From NCBI RefSeq assembly GCF_022965805.1, contig NC_133101.1:21051054-21115053 (forward strand): a stretch of 64,000 nucleotides of DNA, written 5' to 3'. The DNA comes from Primulina eburnea (lineage: Eukaryota; Streptophyta; Magnoliopsida; Lamiales; Gesneriaceae). This document shows, in pieces, positions 1-12,169 of this stretch; positions within the stretch are counted from its first letter, which is position 1; the number at the start of each line of letters is the position of its first letter. A program made the translations under genes and the position numbers. The notes beneath the pieces are model-generated. The model saw only the letters and a list, made by a program, of their open reading frames with translations. It had not been told where the DNA came from and did not search any database.

Positions 1-498
1 CCAAATCTTTCTAAACTTAAACCATGCCTTAATTGTACCCTAGCATCCCTTAAACCACATAGAACAGACCACTTAAGTCCCTCGAGCATGACAAAAAAGT
101 TGCTGGAATCTATGCACTCTGGCGGCTTAACCCTAGTGGCGCACCCAAACAAATATCTCAAGCCTACACCTATCCAACCAGGACCAAACTCGAACCAAAC
201 TAGACTAGGCCACGTAGGACCACCACTACTATACCCTTGTGCACTTGACTGGACCCTCCAGACCGAGCCATGAACGCAAGGATGCAACACCTCCCGAATT
301 CGACTCCTCACGCAACGACCCGCCACAGCTCGCCCTTAACCTTACGAACCAGCCTAGCACCGACCCCTCAGGACCCTGACTCAGACTCTCCAATGGATGA
401 ACCAAGGCTTGGAGCATGCCTGCACACAGTCGTCGCGACTCAACCCCTTACCGAACCATCCCAAGCCCTAAAACCATGACACCCGATCGGCCCTTGCA
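1..498 (-). repeat. Fragment of a gypsy LTR, reverse orientation
   Basis: Read on the minus strand, this stretch follows the middle part of the LTR at 38371-40936: a GC-richer block beginning with tgcaaggg and running to a catggtttaag segment. It stops at 498, where a second reverse-oriented LTR begins with tg, so it looks like an LTR broken by a later insertion. I did not find the other half downstream. Short ORFs here have no recognisable product. Confidence 0.5.
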
Positions 499-3400
499 TG
501 TTTTTATCTCAAAAGCCGACCTTCTATAGAGGCCCGTATTTCGTATTTGAAAATTTGCGGAATAATTTAAAATTTTCCGTTAAAAGTAAATATCTTGCCT
601 CATTCATAAAATAAATTGATAAAAAGTTTTAAATGTCAAAATTGCAGCGGAAGTAAATACTGTTTCAAAACAATCACTTAAAAATATTTCAACAAGAAAA
701 AATGAGTTTGAGCATAAAAATGATAAATAAATTGAATCATGAGGTCCTCGGGTTCCTACTACTGCCGACCTTAGCTAGCTCACTGGTCCCTGCCCTCGGT
801 CTCGACCTCATCAGTACCTAGAACAATCAAGTCTAGTGAGTCTAAAGACTCAACATGCATATAACATGGATAACAAGTAAATATATCATAAATACTCGGC
901 ATACGTAAAAATGTCGTATCGTAAAACGTAACGTGAAAATCGTGTCATGAATAATTATAAACACGTGCATAACTGAAATTCGTACATAAAATGTTTGCTC
1001 GATAGACCCCTGTCATAAAATAGCATATATAATTTTCTGTAGAGATAATGTTCTACACGAGTGGCCCATAACATAACATGAATCGTCTTATCAGACTAAA
1101 CCATAGTATACTGGGCGGTAGAGATCATCACAGCCCTTGGGCTGGATATACGTACCCATACATGAACATGAACCGGTGGTAAGTCACCGGGTGAAGTAAT
1201 AATCCCATAAGCTGAATCCCATAAGCGTGAGGTGGCCACAAGACATATCGCATATATCTCAAAAATAAACTTTTTCTATTTTTACGCACGTAATATAATT
1301 AAATTCCTGTGTTATTTTACCAATTGAGTTGGATCGTTCCCAGTCTCGTTGAAACCTAATTTTAACGTGATAAACAGGCAATTAAACTCAACTTGACCAA
1401 CATATCATAACCGAACAAAAAACGAGACAATTACGCCCAACAAACTTAGTATCTAACCATGACTTCGTACCAACCCGAACCAACATCGAACCATCATTTA
1501 GTCACGATTAAAATACACCTAAAATGATTAAAAATGTATACCAAGGGCTGTAATACACGAAAATGGTGCATGGAGGCCAAAATCATGAAACGCTCTTTCG
1601 AGAGTCACTTTGGCACATTGCACCGTAAATTCTTGTACGACCTCTAAACTTAACCAAATCACGAACGGCCAAAAACATGACCTTCCTAACTCAATTAGGT
1701 ACTGTACAGTCCAAGCCCATAGGCTAAAAGCCAAACAAGAACTCGTACGTGACCTCTGAACCGCAGCAAAGTTGCTGTAAAATTCCAGCAGCAGCAACTG
1801 TGCTTGCATCGCTTCGTTTACGAGGCTATTGGGGCTTGAACCGCCAACCAGAGCCTCTTCCCAAAATCCTAAGGTGTGATTTGAACTATGGCTAAGGGCC
1901 CTAGGCCAACCACAATCCAAACCAACACCTACGACAAATCTGAAGCTCCACCCGACATGCCATTGAGCACGCGTGGGGTGTATTACTTCACTTGTTGTCT
2001 TGATCATTCCAACGGTCATGAGATCGACCATGGCTTGATCTAGATATCATGAGGTATTGTGTGAACCATGGCTAAGGGCTAGAAGCCAACCAAGATCCAC
2101 CCAACATCCTCAAATTCGAACTACTCACACAAACTCGAAATTGAAAACCAAAGGGGCAGTCTTGTGTTGTTTGTTTTAAAACCGATGGGACCATGAAACA
2201 AGCCATGAACGGTCATCTTGGTCATGTCTCAGACATGCTAAGGAAAGGTCCTAACCATGGTTACAGGCGCAAAAGCCAACCAAGATTCGAACCTCCTTGA
2301 ACAATAAAAAATCAGAATTTCGAGACTCAACTTGCAACTATGGTGGAGTTGCTGTCAAGTCTTGAATCCAACGAGTTGGGGGCTTAAACTAATGGACCAA
2401 CATGATCCAAAGTCACCCTAGTACATGTCTAGATGCAGCCTTGATCACATGGAACCGAGCCAAACCTTGAAACCACAAAAACAACAAAAACCGTGAAGGC
2501 ACAAGGAAAGAGCCGAAAATTCTGTACAATATTTCGAAAATTGCTTGACATAATTTCGGTTTTGCTACATGAATAATGAACGTAACATGGTTTAAAAATA
2601 AGTATATGAATTGATTGAAGAGAAAAGAATGATATAGACATGCATTGAATTTGTTTTGAAGGAAAACAAACGATTATGACGAACACGGCGCGGCGGAGAC
2701 GGAGTTCTCTTTTCCTACTTGTTTTTCTCTCTAATTTTCCTAGAGAAACTCACGATTTTTCTTGCTGAAATGCTCAGAATTTTTGAGAACATGGGGTGAG
2801 AGAGAGTGGCTAGGAAATGAAGGGAGTTTACTAATTAAATGGAGAGTTTAAATGGCAAATCAAATCCTTCTATCCTAGTGTTTGTTAGATAAAGAATGAG
2901 GTGTGATATTGTGGGATTTGGAGGGGTAAAAGACCGAATTCTCTTGTCAAAACAAGGGTAGAAATATTGCTTAAATAATTAATTATTGGTGATTAATACA
3001 ATTTATTATGCACGTCTTACGATTTAAACTAAATGATCATGACTTAATACAATTTATAATGCTTTAAATATAAAAGAAATCATTTTCAAATTAAACACTA
3101 GTAATTATGCACGTCTTATTAGGGGTGTTCAAATTTCGGATAAAACCGAAAAAACCAAAAATCCAAACCGAAAAAACCGAACACCAAACCGAACCGAAAG
3201 CCGAATTTTGTAATTCGGATATAAATGTTAAAACCGAAATTTATTTGGTTTGGTTTTGGATTATATATTTCAAAACCGAACAATCCGAAAAACCGAAATT
3301 TCATTACATTAATAACTTTATTTATATTTTTATTTATATTATATATTTTGATGTGATATTTAGTGAATGAAAAAAAATTTTGAACAATTTTTAGTTGAAT

Positions 3401-4577
3401 GTTGTTTGTTTAATTAATTTAAACATTATATTTAAATATTTTACTAAGAAAACATATAGAAAGTTAACATATTTATAATATATTTACATTATTAATTTAA
3501 ATAATTATACCAAAACCGAATTAACCGAACCGTTTTGGTAGAAAACTGTACCGAACCGAAGAAAAATAGTTTGGATATCGGATTTTATATTTCTAAAACC
3601 GAAAACCGAAATAAAAAACCGAAAATCGAACCGAACCGACCGATTAACACCCCTACGTCTTATACGTAGTCTGGTTTAACGGGTTCTACACCTTCACTCC
3701 TAGACGCCCTTACAACATGATATAACACAACCCTTACACCTAGCCATAGCAGCCCCTTGCACAAGAACCATGAAAACGTGAGTTACATAAAAATACATGC
3801 ATATTTCATGTCCAAAACGATGCACACGATAACTCTATGAAGTCCTCATGAAAACACACACAATTCAGAATATTATAATGTGAATGATGATAAAAAGAGA
3901 TTTATGTCGTGCTTTTCATTTTTACGCTCGAAAACTTTGATACCAACACGTGGAACGTGCATCGGAGAGACCGGGAGGGGTTTCTTTGCAAGAACATGGG
4001 GAAAATCTAAGGTGCTGCTGCAAATTTTTTCGAAAATGCTACTGGTAGAGGGTGCAGGGGGCGACTGAATGGTTGCACTAGGTTTAGGGTTTTAGTTGTA
4101 GTGTTTAGATTATAATAGAAGGAGCTGATGGACCTTTAATTAAAAATAAAGAGATAAAAAGCATTTTAGGCCCACTAAAAAATAAAATAAATTCATCAAG
4201 CCCAAAAACTCTCCTGAAAAATATTTTGTTTAGGTATGTTTTTGAAAATATTGGCCGAACTTCAAAAAGTCATCTGATTCGCTAAAATTTGCGTACCGGT
4301 TTAAAATATAAACCGACGAGTAAAAATTCTCCACCTAGGCCCATTTTCAAAAATCTCACTTACTTACACCATATATTAAATAATAAAAAATAATAATTTA
4401 ATAAAAACATTTTTCCTTAATGATCTTAGTCTCTGTTCTTCGTTCAAGCGCGAAAAACTACTGAAAGCCTTTATGCATTAAACTTTAATAAACCACACAA
4501 TTATCAAGCATTAAATGCATACAAATAATTAAACACATTTTTTAGTAAAACCCTAGATTGTATGCAGTCAGGTTACG
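499..4577 (-). mobile_element. Gypsy LTR, reverse orientation, lacking its first bases
   Basis: On the minus strand it contains the same landmarks in the same order as the LTRs at 5215-7850 and 38371-40936: cgtaacctgactgca near the start, the cgaacgaagaac block (about 4428-4452), a gcacgttccacgtgt block near 3950, and gactcactag...cccgaggacc near 740-850. It ends at 499 with ca on the minus strand. About 25 bases of the expected LTR start are missing at 4577, where it joins integrase coding sequence of the opposite orientation. A hAT MITE (3120-3655) has inserted into it. Small ORFs inside are chance frames. Confidence 0.55.
3120..3655. mobile_element. hAT-type MITE, 536 bp
   Basis: A perfect 10-bp terminal inverted repeat, taggggtgtt / aacaccccta, is flanked by a perfect 8-bp duplication, cgtcttat at 3112-3119 and 3656-3663. 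Eight-base duplications are typical of hAT transposons. The ends are packed with short ttcggtt/aaccgaa repeats in opposite orientations, a usual subterminal pattern. There is no transposase, so it is non-autonomous. It interrupts the reverse LTR. Confidence 0.85.
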
Positions 4578-5178
4578 TAGGAAGTGTAGGTCGCCAGTAT
4601 ACTGGGATGAGGTTGGAGAGCGAGCAGAGTTGGGTCCGGATATTGTCGAAGAGACAGGATATCTAGTGGCCAGGATTAGGGATCGGATGAAGACTGCACG
4701 ATTCCGTCAAAAGAGTTATGCTTATCAGAGACGGCGAGATCTTGAGTTCGCAGTAGGGGATCACGTTTTTGTGAAGTTCGCGCCTATGAAGGGTGTGATG
4801 AGGTTCGGAAAGAAGGGCAAACTCAGCCCTAGATTTATCGGACCATTTGAGATCCTAGAGAGAATTGAGACACTCATTTACAGAGTTGCATTACCGCCAA
4901 ATCTGGCGGGAGTTCATAACGTGTTCCACGTCTCCATGCTGCAAAAGTATATGTCGAATCCTTCACATATGCTTAATTATGAGCCACTTCAGCTGACACC
5001 GCACCTATCTCTTGAGGAGAGACCTACGCAGATTCTGGACAGACAGGAAAAAAGACTCCGGAACAAGGTGATCTAGATGGTCAAGGTCAAGTGGCTGAAT
5101 CACTCCGAGGAGGAGGCCACGTGGGAGACAGAGACCTAGATGAGGAGTCGCTACCCGGAGTTATTCGGTACGTTCTAA
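4578..5178 (+). pseudogene. Gypsy integrase C-terminus with chromodomain-like tail
   Basis: The frame reads the end of a Ty3/gypsy polyprotein: a KCRSPVYWDEVGER segment, then [13 protein letters not shown], then NVFHVSMLQKY, then an ILDRQEKRLRNK stretch that leads to a chromodomain-like tail (KVKWLNHSEEEATWE ... RYPELF). Two in-frame stop codons interrupt the tail, at 5074-5076 and just after the TWETET segment. Gag, protease, reverse transcriptase and most of the integrase are absent. The homologous sequence starts abruptly at about 4578 against a reverse-oriented LTR. A purine run, aagggagagaga (5201-5212), then leads into the forward LTR at 5215, as expected of a polypurine tract. It is a dead remnant, probably of the Tekay-like chromovirus group. 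Confidence 0.82.
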
Positions 5179-5214
5179 TTTCGAGGACAAAATTTTGTTT
5201 AAGGGAGAGAGATT

Positions 5215-7850
5215 TGTAAGGTCCAGGAATTTAATTCACGTAACCTGACTGCATGCAATCTAGGATTTTTATTTTTAATTATGTGCTTAATTATTTTATG
5301 CATTTTATGCATAATTCATGCATGATATGATATATTTCATGAAATTTTAAAAGTTCATGCATTAGGATTTCTAGATGGATTTCACGCTCGAACGAGGAAC
5401 GGAGACCGGAGAATTTTCAGAAAAATTATTTTAATTACACGATTTATTTTTATGAATTAATTTAAAGCGTATTTAAGTGTATTTTTCAAAAATAAGATTT
5501 TATTGGGTATATTTATCCGCAAGATTTTTTTTAACATTACAAAAAATTTATTAAATCGGGAGACTTTTTAAGGGGTTCGGCTAATATTTTCAAGAACTTA
5601 CCAACATGAAATATTTTTCGGGAGTGCGTTTTGATTTAATGGACCCACTCTTAGACTTTTTGGGCTTAAAAGTCTTTCAAAAACTTTTAAAATACAATTG
5701 TGTCCCATTAAATTTGTATTATTAATGTAATTAAACATCATTAACCCTAAAACTAAACTTTTGCAGCCACGCACCAGCTGACACGCTCTTTAAGAACTCC
5801 TTGTCCTCGGTTTCAGAAGACAGCAGCTGAAGGTTTCGGTCCTCTCTTGGTGTGCAAAAGAAAAACTTCTTCAGGGTCTCCATTGCATCGTTCTTGTTCT
5901 TCAATCATTAAGGCACGCCCCGTACCTTGTTTTTGCATCATTTACGTCTTATACATACTGTGATGTGTTATATGTGTGTGTATATCTCTCGATCCAGCCA
6001 TACCAGGGAAGGTTTCAGTTTTTTTGTGAAATACATGCATTCTTTGTTTCCACTCACGTTTTCTCTGATTTGTTGCAAAAGGACGGCTGTCATGTGTGCT
6101 GAGGGGTTGTTTTCACCAAGAAAGAAAGGGTAGGTAGGCTGGAGGTGCAGCACGGTCGAGTTTTGTTGTAGAAGTTGAGGGCTGATCGTATGAGAGCTTG
6201 GGTGAGGCTCGATCTACATTTCTGTCATACCAGCCGTGCGAGGGATTTCTCCAGCCCTGGACCAGACCCTAGTGGGTTTGAGATGGGGCTGGGATGGCTC
6301 GAAGCACGCTGGAGACAATGGAGCGAACAATCGAGTCACGTTGGCTAGAGTAGTCTCGGGACGGAGCTGTTGTCGTGTTCTCGGTTCCTAGGAGTTAGCG
6401 GCATGCATGGGGTGGGTGGCTTGGTTCAGGTGCATTACTTGGGGTCTTGTCTAGGTCCAGCATAGGCTGGTTCATGGCTGGTACGATGGGTTTAGCTTGA
6501 GGCGTGAGATTTTGGAGAAAAGTGTGCTGAGGTGGTGAATTAGGATAGGAACGAGAGTTATGTGAGCTTCTGGAAATTTTCAGCCGTGTGTTAGGGGGTT
6601 GATGACATGGTTTTAGGAACACTTTAGTGTTTTTAAGGTATGGTAAAAAGTAGATTAAGTTTCGAATCGAATCGGGTTAAAACCGGGACCCCGGTCCAAG
6701 TTTTAAAACGAATCGGTTAAGTTCTGATTTTGGCTTGGGTTTACGTCTAGGAATACTTTTAAAAATGTTTTGTGACATTTTAAGTAGTTTGGTAAGCTTC
6801 GGGTCAAATTTAAAGGTCAGGGGGACGATAATTTTTGGGTTTCCAGGGGCAAAATGGTCATTTTGCACCCGGGGTGAGATTTTGGTCAAGACACCGCCCT
6901 GAGCACAAATTTGTGATATTGTAAATGTTTATGCATCATGTTTACGATTTTTACGCTATTATGATAATTATGGTGCATGCTTAGTTTAAAGGAAAAATTA
7001 CGTATACGCATGCTATTATTTAAGTGATGAATATGTTGACACGTTTTCAAGTAAGTGATTTAGTTGTGACTAACACGATGATACAATGACATGTAAGGCC
7101 CGGACACAGTGGGCGGATAATGCCGTCGCTGATGATCCTCGCCGCCGGGTATCGCGGTTACACGTAGATGGATCCATCGACTAACATGATGATACGAAAG
7201 TCACAACTAATAAATGAAATTCAAATTAAGATTTTAACATGTATATGCTGATACGATGATACATGCTATTACCATGTTTTGACAGGTCACGGTTATGCAT
7301 AAGATATGATAACATGATGAGACATGTTTTGGCACGTTACGATTTTACACGACATGCTTATGGTCATGTTTTTAAGCTCATGAAATGTATGCTGATTATG
7401 CTATTTTTCACTGTTGTGCGCTACGTATATGTACTCGTTATTACTGGTACAGGTGTGTTGAGTCGTTAGACTCACTAGGCATGTGTGATGCAGGTGAGCT
7501 AGATTCAGAGGAGACTGGAGGTGCTGAACTCTAAGTCAGTGGACCTGGTGGGCGACACGACCCGAGGACCTTATGATTTTTCCGCACATTTATGATGTAA
7601 TGTTTTGGAGAAGATTTGGGGATTTTGTACACTGTTTTATTTTATTGGTTGATGTTAAGATTTTACTCGTCTTTATTCCGTTATTTTTTTATTGATAACT
7701 GTTTATGATAATTTTTAAATGATGTCTTTACGTAGGTTTGCATGCATACGATTTATTTTAATGTTTATTTTTCAAAATGAGAGCTTTTTTAAAATATATA
7801 TATATATATTTATATATATATTCGCACTTTTAAAACGAGTAGACATTTCA
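5215..7850 (+). mobile_element. Gypsy LTR (right-hand), about 2.6 kb
   Basis: It begins with tgtaaggtcc directly after integrase sequence and a purine tract, and ends with agacatttca. Landmarks shared with the LTR at 38371-40936 are the cgctcgaacgaggaacggag block (from 5385), a ttttgcacc...gag block near 6865, gatggatccatcgacta (near 7168), and a gactcactag block near 7466. A (ta)n run lies near 7795-7820. Its partner LTR is not at the expected distance on the same strand. Instead an inverted LTR lies to the left. Short ORFs inside are not genes. Confidence 0.72.
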
Positions 7851-8156
7851 CTCCGGTTCCAGTTCGAGCTCCGGTGAACAAAAAGACTACCCCGCTCGAC
7901 AACCATGCACAATGATCTCAATGCATTCTAATAAATTTTGAATTCAAAGCATTGATTTGTTATTAGTCTTGAGAATATAAAAATATTATGATAATCTTTA
8001 ACGATATCGATTATCTAATTAAAGAGTTCTCGAAATCAAATAATGAAACCCAGTAAAAAATTTCGTGAAATTTGGGTGTGCAAAAGGAAAAAAAAAATCA
8101 AATACCTCAATGTATTGTTGTGCCAACTGCAGCATTCTCTTCCTGCTTGGCCATTA
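7851..8156. other. Short intergenic spacer
   Basis: AT-rich sequence between the gypsy LTR and the split MITE. I see no gene or repeat boundary in it. Confidence 0.5.
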
Positions 8157-8197
8157 GGGCACCTACAATGGGATGTTAAATGGGTGTTATAACACCC

Positions 8198-8762
8198 TGT
8201 TGTGCCTAAAATATAATCCAAGAAGGTCACAATCAAAAATCCAATTGATGAAAGCCCAAGAGAATTGCAGTTAGCCCAGGAGAAGAACTATGAGACCAGT
8301 CAAGGCCACTACCCAATATGGAAGATCGTGGAGTGATCGTAGAATGCGGTTGAAACTTCCATGTGGAGCGTGACAAAAATAGCAGGAAGGATCAGAGATA
8401 GACTCTCGACAAATCAACACAAAAAATCCATAGAAAACTCTCTGCAGAATTTCTCTCATTTGTCTGTTGTTTACTTCCATTTCCAGCAATCTTCTTCTAT
8501 AGATTTTTAGTATGTCCATCTACGTTTTATGTAAAAACTTTGTTCGAATTTATAATAGCATAATGAATGTTGATATTGTTTATAAATTTTCCCTTTAGTT
8601 TCATTATATTCCTCATTCCGTGTTCATATTTTTGGAGTCATTTTGAGGGAATTAGAACGAACGATCAAATCGAGATTCGCAACATTTGATAAAGAAGTCA
8701 GATTATTTCACAACTTTAGCACGGACACGTGCCTGGCACGCCCGCAAATTTCGTGATAAACA
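8198..8762 (+). repeat. Left LTR of the gag-only element
   Basis: 565 bp, from tgttgtgcct to tgataaaca. It differs from the right LTR mainly by the absence of a 12-bp stretch near 8227 and a few substitutions, so the insertion is moderately young. The minus-strand ORF across it (8271-8519) recurs in the other LTR and is not a gene. Confidence 0.88.
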
Positions 8763-8786
8763 AGTTGGAACGCCCAGTGGGACTCA
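8763..8786 (+). promoter_or_regulatory. Candidate primer binding site
   Basis: The bases directly after the left LTR, including ttggaacgcccagtggga, occupy the position where a tRNA would prime reverse transcription. I cannot assign the tRNA from the sequence alone. Confidence 0.45.
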
Positions 8787-10613
8787 ATGCCTCCAAAGCG
8801 CTGAGAAGAATGAGGGAATTCCTCCATCACAGGGGAAAGGTCATCGCTCACAGGAAGAAGAAACTGATGCAGATGGAAGAACTGTTGAAAGACTTGTTCA
8901 CCAGTTCGAAGAGGAGACTATGAAGGAAGGAGTTGTTGTTTCTGGTGGTGATGGACCTTCAACAAACTTCATGTTGACTATGGAAAATAATATCCGCAGT
9001 GATATCAGAGAAATGACCCAAGCTTTCGCTACTGTTATGATGGAATTTGTGGCAGAGGTGAAAGAATGGAGGAAGTCTGCAAAAGGAGAGTTTGTTACAT
9101 CAGAAAATGATAAACTTAAAGAAGCGTACACTAAACTATTTAAAGATCAAGGCCAATGATCGGAGATTCCTCAAGCAGGTGAAAATCGTCGCTTGGGAGA
9201 AGCACTGATTCTTGTATCTGCCAGGGAAGGAAGGTACACTCCTCCGCACAAAAGGGATGAGGAATTGGGGTTAAAATTCCAAAATTGCAGTAACAGTAAA
9301 CAAATGGCTGGTAATATGTTCTCTGTGACGTCTCCTAACTTACATCCAGGGTTGTACGGTGATGGAGGAATGCGTAGATATTCAGTGCCAGGTTCGGGGA
9401 ATAACACTCGGGGGAAATCTATTCTCCTCACCAGTTACAACAAACTCCAGTGTTGGATTTTGAGATGGTACGTGATATTATTCAAGAGTTGTATGGCCCA
9501 GGAGTGAGGCCAATCAACCGACCAGAATTCCATAAACCGTATCCTGATATTGTGGATCGTGACAGTCCTTATCCAAGAGGATACCGCATTCCAGACTTCA
9601 CATTATACTCTGGAGAAGACGGTCAATCTAGCGTGGAACATGTGGCGAGGTTTACAATACAGTGTGGGGAACTAGCAAATTTGGATAACTTTTCTAACTA
9701 CAAGCTACGTTTGTTTCCCAACTCATTGACTAGTACTGCATTTACTTGGTATGCCACACTACCTCAGAATTCTATTATGACTTGGCATGACATGAAACGC
9801 CAGTTCCATACACAGTTTTTCAGAACAGTACCTGAGATCAGTATAGCAGAATTGTCGAGAGTGGTCCACAAGTCGGGAGAATCTGCTAATGAATTCATTT
9901 GCGAATTCAAAAGATCGAGGAGTAGGTGCAAAGTTTGCATTCCAGAATCAGAATATGTGAAGATAGCTCAGCGAGGACTTGGCTTTGAGTTGAGAAAGAA
10001 ATTTCAAGGGATGGAATTCCGCGATTTTTATGAGCTTGCTGCCAAGGTATCAGAGTATGAGGAATTATTGTGTGAGGAAAGTCATAAAAGGAAGTCTACT
10101 GTTGGCTCTTACTTCCAGGAAGTTGAAGAAGTCGCCTTGGCAGAAGTGGTGAATTCTGGATCACGTACAGTCCCGTTGCTAAAGCACAAGAATGAAGAAT
10201 TTCCCAGAAAAAATGATTCTCTTGTTCAAATGCCTTATACATTTGATGCATCAAAGACAGAAGAAATTTTTGATCATTTGGTGAAGGAAAAAATCATAAC
10301 CTTCCCCCCAGATCATAATGTACCAACCAGAGAGGATATCAGAGGAAGAGATTACTGTAAGTATCACAATTCCTTCAACCATAATATTAATGCTTGTTGG
10401 GCTTTCAAGTATGTCTTGCAGGAAAGAATCAACAAGGGAGTCCTGAAATTTCCCGAGAAAAAAGAAACAATGATAGTGGATGAAGATCCTTTTCCCCCGG
10501 TAGCATATGTGAATGTGAGAAATACTGACTTGCGTTTCTTAATCAATGAGAGGAGAAGGAGTGAAGGTGAGGACATGTCCGTTGGGCCAAGATTTACTTT
10601 AAAGAAGTGTTGA
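8787..10613 (+). pseudogene. Retrotransposon gag, Tat/Ogre-like, disrupted
   Basis: An MPPKR start, common in this gag type, lies at 8787, a few bases after the primer site, and is followed at once by a stop (8802-8804). The likely continuation lies in another frame: 8805-9159, a TGA, then 9160 to about 9440. The main conserved part is a third frame, 9450-10613. It has the core of a Retrotrans_gag domain: RIPDFTLYSGEDG, then YKLRLFPNSLTSTAFTWY, then MTWHDMKRQFHTQFF, then an ESANEFICEFKR segment. Near its end, CKYHNSFNHNINACWAF resembles a degenerate zinc knuckle. At least one stop and two frame changes separate the pieces, so no full-length capsid protein can be made from this copy unless frameshifting is used. 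Confidence 0.75.
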
Positions 10614-10665
10614 GTTCCTTGGAAAATGATGTTTGAGGTTAAGGAGAGGAAAGTAGAAATTTTTC

Positions 10666-12169
10666 ATGAAAAAAAACTGCTATTACAGAGGGAGTGATGT
10701 GCATTATAGTGGGAGGAATATGAGGTATGATAGGGAATCTATGGCCAAAAGGCCAGAGAACCAGTACCTTAGAAGGAGCATGTTTCCTGGGTTGACGAAT
10801 GGTGAGAGAAGAAGGGACCCACAGTTGGTTCAAAAGATAATACAGAGGCCAGCACCTCTAAGATCTGATAAAAAATATGAACGGAAACCTCGTTTTTTTG
10901 TTCCTCCCAGAGCAAACTCCGACGGTATATGAAAACGGGTAGAACATCCAAAGTTCCCAAAACCTCATTCTCGGACCCAAAAACGACGTGTGTTGAGAGA
11001 AAAAACTGTTGAGCGCAGATCTAGGATGAAGGATTCTTTCAAAGAGAACAAAAAATTTGGGAGGAAGGCTACTGAAGATAATGAGAAAGAAGGTGATGAC
11101 TTGCTGTTGGTGGAAGACAGTAACATGATCAAGAAAGCTACCTTCAAGGTAGGGCAGATTCTTGTCTCATTTGAGTGTGCCACAGGATCATTAATGTTAC
11201 TAGATAAGTTCAAATGCAAAAGAATGTTTGGGTCTGGTGGATTTATAGGAAATAAAATTGCTACAAATTCCGTCCAGAATAATGTATCAAAATATTGTAC
11301 TGAAGTTCTCGTTGATGAAGAGAAAAGAGTGGTTATGACGAAACCTACCAATGAAATGACTAAACATATCAAATCACTTTATATCACAGCGCATGTTAAT
11401 GGAAAACATATATCTAGAGTATTGATAGATAGTGCATCTGCTATCAATATTCTACCCCACAGAATTCTGCAGAAGTTGGGAAATAATGTGGAAGACTTGA
11501 TTCCTACCGAAATCTATGTGGCAGCTTTTACTGGGGAATCTAAAAAAAACTTTGGGAGTATTGCCAGCGAATGTTACTGTAGGATCCCGATCCTCGCTGT
11601 CAGCCTTTTTCGTGGTCAATTCCAGTGCTAGCTTCATGCTTTGTTAGGGAAGGATTGGATTCATTCCAATCATTGTATACCGTCATCCATGCACCAATTA
11701 TTGGTGATGTGGAAAGAGGATGAGGTGGAAGTGGTACAGGCTGATTGGCAGCCGTATCAATCTAATTCCAATGCCATAGAAGCTATATATTATGATGGAG
11801 CTTTTGGTCCAATTAAGTTTCATAATTATAAGGTGGATGTACAACCAGGAGCAGTGCACATGGACACTCCAAAGGTTAAAGAAGCAGTTAAGAAGGTTCT
11901 CAAACCTACTGCCATGGTCTCTCCTAGACATATGGTCCAACCTATTATCGAGGAGGTCGATGACTGAGTTCACTAAAGGAGATATGGAAGTCGCTGCAAC
12001 TTCCGAGTGGAAAGCCAAAATGCAGCAGCTGGTGAACGAAATGAAGCCTCGGGAGTTGTGGGATATCGATGGGGCTGAAGTTATATTTGATGAGGAATAT
12101 GGAGGTAGCAAGGAAGAAGAGTTACAAACGGAGGATTTAATCTTAGCTCCAGCTCAGATGAAAGATTGA
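10666..12169 (+). pseudogene. Retroviral-type protease region and following segment, disrupted
   Basis: A single frame runs from 10666 to 11967, broken by stops at 10930-10932 and 11629-11631. It holds the aspartic protease core VLIDSASAINILP (active-site aspartate codon 11428-11430) followed by a flap-like AAFTGES. Retroviral proteases usually have D-T/S-G; here the third position is alanine, which may mean loss of activity, although D-S/G-x variants occur in this lineage. After it comes GKDWIHSN...IPSSMHQLL, the segment that normally precedes the reverse transcriptase in Tat-type polyproteins. Reading continues in another frame to about 12169 and then ends. No reverse transcriptase follows. 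Confidence 0.7.

Noticed and set aside
1528..2031. Minus-strand open frame of 167 codons
   Set aside because: It lies inside a gypsy LTR and encodes no retroelement or host motif.
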